A stretch of DNA of 64,000 bases from Bimastos eiseni (Eukaryota; Annelida; Clitellata; Crassiclitellata; Lumbricidae), in the NCBI GenBank assembly GCA_959347315.1, contig OY365809.1, positions 42,772,542 through 42,836,541 on the forward strand, in the 5' to 3' direction. The notes beneath the pieces are model-generated. The model ran no database searches, had not been told where the DNA came from, and saw only the letters and a program-made list of their open reading frames with translations. Shown here piece after piece: positions 63,996 through 64,000 of the stretch. Made by a program: the position numbers and the translations under genes. Every line of letters starts with the position of its first letter. Within the stretch, counting starts at the first letter, position 1.

Positions 63996-64000
63996 ATGCC

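Overview
This 64 kb window is metazoan nuclear DNA, most likely from a marine invertebrate and possibly a deuterostome. I base that on spliceosomal exons, a very heavy microsatellite load, many decayed APE- and RLE-type LINEs, tRNA-derived SINEs and a Niban-family gene. The organism assignment is inference. Most long ORFs here are low-complexity artefacts; the real genes are short exons found from splice sites and conserved residues.

Gene layout. (1) 1072-12562, minus: twelve exons with matching phases encode a Niban/FAM129-family protein with an N-terminal PH domain followed by the helical Niban core. Both ends are missing. (2) 18495-19265, minus: an intact single-exon ORF of 256 codons looks like a neuropeptide or peptide-hormone precursor, with a signal peptide, dibasic sites and two Gly-Lys-Arg amidation signals. 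(3) 45805-48365, plus: two exons with matching phases encode a signal peptide and then an R-V-R-R convertase site, so this is probably a second secreted peptide. (4) 61285-61348, plus: a signal-peptide first exon. Weaker isolated exons lie at 14622-14776 (-), 23000-23198 (-) and 52987-53144 (+).

Mobile DNA. 23787-26225 (-) is an uninterrupted RLE-type (R2/R4/Dong-like) non-LTR element with RT and endonuclease. It sits between TAA-type microsatellites, apparently inside the tail of an older L2/CR1-like copy. 36260-39251 (-) is a near full-length but frameshifted L2/CR1-like element whose N-terminus carries a degenerate 2A-like motif. Related 5'-truncated LINE fragments lie at 15244-15500 (+), 34869-35730 (-), 40430-41690 (-) and 53460-54600 (-), and a separate LINE C-terminal relic is at 41735-41970 (-). 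A SINE-like family with the tail GGCGCTATATAAAT is present in about a dozen copies. Foldback or MITE-like elements lie at about 3284-3787, 4465-4795, 28770-28977, 42361-42535 and 58530-58665.

The rest is AT-rich noncoding DNA with tandem repeats: a 24 bp x12 minisatellite at 62147, 14 bp units at 11101, 9 bp units at 21113, 56 bp x3 at 46565 and about 72 bp x5 at 32930. I saw no rRNA, CRISPR or prokaryotic features. No computation or database search was run; family names rest on recognised motifs.
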